Assembly (NCBI RefSeq): GCF_002153745.1 | Contig: NZ_JOPL01000005.1 | Location: 186,001-250,000 of the forward strand | Origin: Acetobacter sp. DsW_063 | GTDB lineage: Bacteria > Pseudomonadota > Alphaproteobacteria > Acetobacterales > Acetobacteraceae | DNA: 64,000 nt | Direction of reading: 5' to 3' | Shown here: one piece after another, positions 62,040 through 64,000 of the stretch | Layout: the number at the start of each line of letters is the position of its first letter | Position numbering within the stretch: position 1 is the first letter of the stretch | Translations under genes and position numbers: made by a program | Notes under the pieces: model-generated | What the model was told of the DNA's origin: nothing | Database searches by the model: none | What the model saw: the letters and a program-made list of their open reading frames with translations, nothing else

Positions 62040-63773
62040 ATGACTGAGCCTCGCTTCTCCACACTCCCCCAGACTGCACCGGAAGACGGCGGCTCTGGCC
62101 GTACAGCCAACGACCGCGTGATTCGCGCGGATACAGGACCGACGCGCACGGCGAAGTCGTGGCAGACGGAAGCGGCGCTGCGCATGCTGATGAACAATCT
62201 CGATCCGGACGTGGCCGAAAAGCCGTCAGAGCTGGTTGTGTATGGTGGCATAGGCCGCGCGGCGCGCAACTGGTCGTGCTACGACAAGATCGTGGAAAGC
62301 CTGACGGCGCTTGAGGACGACCAGACGTTGCTGGTGCAGTCCGGCAAGCCGGTCGGCGTTTTCCGCACCCATGCGGACGCGCCGCGCGTGCTGATCGCCA
62401 ACTCCAACATCGTCCCGCATTGGGCGAACTGGGACAAGTTCAACGAACTCGATCGGCTTGGCCTCATGATGTACGGCCAGATGACGGCGGGCTCCTGGAT
62501 CTATATCGGCAGTCAGGGGATCGTTCAGGGCACATATGAAACTTTCGTTGAGATGGGCCGCCAGTATTACGGCGGAGATCTGACAGGACGGTGGATTCTT
62601 ACCGGCGGTCTTGGCGGTATGAGCGGCGCTCAGCCGTTGGCGGCAGTCATGGCGGGCGCTTCCATGCTTGCGGTGGAGTGCGAGCCTTCGCGCATCGAAA
62701 AACGTCTACAGACGGGATATCTGGACCGTCGCGTCGACACGCTTGATGAAGCGCTGGAGATCATCGACGCGGCCTGCAAGAGTGGCAAGGCAGTGTCGGT
62801 CGGTCTGCTGGGCAATGCGGCCGAAGTCTTCCCGGAACTGGTGCGACGTGGCGTCCGCCCTGATGGCGTGACTGACCAGACCTCGGCCCATGATCCGCTG
62901 AACGGCTATCTGCCGGCCGGGTGGACGCTCGACCATGCCGCCAAGATGCGCGTGACGAACCCTGCCGAGGTTGAGAAAGTGGCGAAGGAGTCCATGAAGC
63001 TGCAGGTCGAGGCGATGGTGGCGTTCCACAAGATGGGCGTGCCGACCTTCGATTACGGAAACAATATCCGCCAGATGGCCTTGGAGGTCGGTTGCGAGGA
63101 CGCCTTTGCATTCCCGGGTTTCGTGCCGGCGTATATCCGCCCGCTGTTCTGCAGGGGCGTCGGCCCGTTCCGCTGGGCCGCGCTGTCCGGCGACCCTGAG
63201 GATATCTACAAAACTGACGCCAAGGTGAAGGAACTGCTTCCCGACGACAGGCACTTGCACAACTGGCTCGACATGGCGCGGGAGAAGATCCAGTTTCAGG
63301 GTCTGCCGTCGCGAATTTGCTGGGTTGGGCTTGGAGACCGTCATCGTCTGGGCCTCGCCTTCAACGAAATGGTCGCCAGCGGTGAACTCAAGGGGCCAAT
63401 CGTGATTGGGCGCGACCATCTGGACAGCGGCTCCGTCGCCAGCCCCAACCGTGAGACGGAAGCGATGCGCGATGGTTCGGACGCTGTGTCCGACTGGCCG
63501 CTGCTTAATGCACTGTTGAACACGGCGTCGGGCGCGACGTGGGTTTCCCTGCACCATGGCGGTGGCGTCGGGATGGGTTTCTCGCAACACTCCGGCATGG
63601 TCATCGTCGCCGATGGCACGCCGGACGCTGCGCGCAGGTTGGAACGTGTGCTGTGGAACGATCCGGCGACGGGCGTCATGCGCCACGCCGACGCGGGTTA
63701 CGACATCGCCGTCGAGTGCGCTCGGGAAAAAGGCCTTGATTTGCCGATGGTCGCTCCGAATAAGGCTGTCTGA
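62040..63773 (+). CDS. hutU: Urocanate hydratase
   Basis: A 577-residue canonical urocanase, converting urocanate to imidazolone propionate. NAD-binding [10 protein letters not shown] (191-200), [14 protein letters not shown] and the active-site cysteine block [10 protein letters not shown] (Cys427) are all intact, as is [15 protein letters not shown] near the C-terminus. It is therefore the genuine histidine-pathway enzyme, in contrast with the paralogue near 28 kb. It follows a HutC-like operator and directly precedes hutH by three bases. Confidence 0.96.
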   Translation: MTEPRFSTLPQTAPEDGGSGRTANDRVIRADTGPTRTAKSWQTEAALRMLMNNLDPDVAEKPSELVVYGGIGRAARNWSCYDKIVESLTALEDDQTLLVQSGKPVGVFRTHADAPRVLIANSNIVPHWANWDKFNELDRLGLMMYGQMTAGSWIYIGSQGIVQGTYETFVEMGRQYYGGDLTGRWILTGGLGGMSGAQPLAAVMAGASMLAVECEPSRIEKRLQTGYLDRRVDTLDEALEIIDAACKSGKAVSVGLLGNAAEVFPELVRRGVRPDGVTDQTSAHDPLNGYLPAGWTLDHAAKMRVTNPAEVEKVAKESMKLQVEAMVAFHKMGVPTFDYGNNIRQMALEVGCEDAFAFPGFVPAYIRPLFCRGVGPFRWAALSGDPEDIYKTDAKVKELLPDDRHLHNWLDMAREKIQFQGLPSRICWVGLGDRHRLGLAFNEMVASGELKGPIVIGRDHLDSGSVASPNRETEAMRDGSDAVSDWPLLNALLNTASGATWVSLHHGGGVGMGFSQHSGMVIVADGTPDAARRLERVLWNDPATGVMRHADAGYDIAVECAREKGLDLPMVAPNKAV

Positions 63774-63776
63774 ACT

Positions 63777-64000
63777 ATGGAAAAAACCTCTCTGACGCTT
63801 GTTCCGGGATGCTTGTCCCTGAATGATATTCGCGCATTTCTGCAAAATCCTGCGCATGTCGTGCTGGCGGATGACGTCGCCGAGACGCTTGCCGAAGCCG
63901 CCCGTTCGGTGGACCGCATCGTCGCCCGGGGCGAGCCTGTTTACGGCGTCAACACAGGATTTGGAAAACTCGCGAAAACGCGCATTGCCGACGTTGATCT
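63777..64000 (+). CDS. hutH: Histidine ammonia-lyase, N-terminal part (cut by window end)
   Basis: The first 74 codons of histidine ammonia-lyase. The conserved GEPVYGVNTGFGKLAKTRI, with the catalytic tyrosine, is present before the right edge cuts the gene; the MIO motif lies beyond. The ATG at 63777 follows the hutU stop by three bases, a standard hutU-hutH arrangement. It removes ammonia from histidine to give urocanate. Confidence 0.9.
   Translation, partial: MEKTSLTLVPGCLSLNDIRAFLQNPAHVVLADDVAETLAEAARSVDRIVARGEPVYGVNTGFGKLAKTRIADVD

Noticed and set aside
1-64000. CRISPR arrays, prophage, integrases, tRNA or rRNA genes
   Set aside because: No regularly spaced repeats, phage or integrase proteins, or recognisable tRNA/rRNA sequences were seen.

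Overview
The window reads as a chromosomal stretch of a moderately GC-rich Gram-negative bacterium, most likely an alphaproteobacterium of the Acetobacteraceae (acetic acid bacteria). This is an inference from the style of the split type II secretion cluster, the CioAB-type cytochrome bd oxidase, the TonB receptor and the general gene content; no rRNA or tRNA is present to fix the taxonomy. I saw no insertion sequence, prophage or CRISPR array.

Layout. 0-1.4 kb: an edge-truncated nucleotidyltransferase and a GNAT acetyltransferase. 1.6-8.3 kb: a tightly overlapping minus-strand operon of three SPFH (HflK/HflC-like) proteins, a P1B-type cation ATPase and a GspC-like periplasmic protein. 8.3-11.5 kb: a PKHD-type dioxygenase and a frameshifted secreted phosphoesterase. 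11.5-23 kb: a type II secretion system in four transcription units (gspE-F-H-I-J, gspO, gspL-M-D-K, gspG), followed by a small transglycosylase and a Rieske protein. 23.6-27 kb: an intact secreted phosphoesterase and a di-haem peroxidase. Pho-box-like repeats precede both phosphoesterases, gspL and, more weakly, the SPFH operon, so this half may be a phosphate-starvation secretion regulon.

27-40.4 kb: a nine-gene collinear minus-strand operon and the main discovery of the window. It runs LysR (with two HTH domains), MFS, TonB receptor, MHS-type MFS, a HAL-like lyase without the MIO motif, a hydantoinase, an M20 carbamoylase, a DUF917/S-Me-THD desulfurase and a urocanase paralogue lacking the catalytic cysteine. 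This gene set matches, step for step, the known five-enzyme route from ergothioneine to glutamate (trimethylamine elimination, hydration, desulfuration, ring opening, decarbamoylation). Here it is combined with its own candidate regulator and uptake genes.

41-49 kb: fumarase C, an HdeD-like membrane protein, a YdcF-like protein, a Rieske/GST pair, and cytochrome bd oxidase cydAB with a 48-residue DUF2474-type small protein. 49-58.6 kb: a LysR-controlled set of Fe-alcohol dehydrogenase, MHS transporter, methylmalonate-semialdehyde dehydrogenase, PreT, PreA and an N-carbamoyl hydrolase. This fits reductive pyrimidine breakdown, but the dihydropyrimidinase and the beta-alanine transaminase are not in the window. 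58.6-64 kb: a succinate-semialdehyde-type dehydrogenase and an NCS1 permease on the minus strand. Divergent to them is the canonical histidine pathway (hutU and the start of hutH) behind a HutC-like operator. The right half therefore carries canonical hutU/hutH and divergent paralogues of both, the latter apparently recruited for a sulfur-containing histidine betaine.
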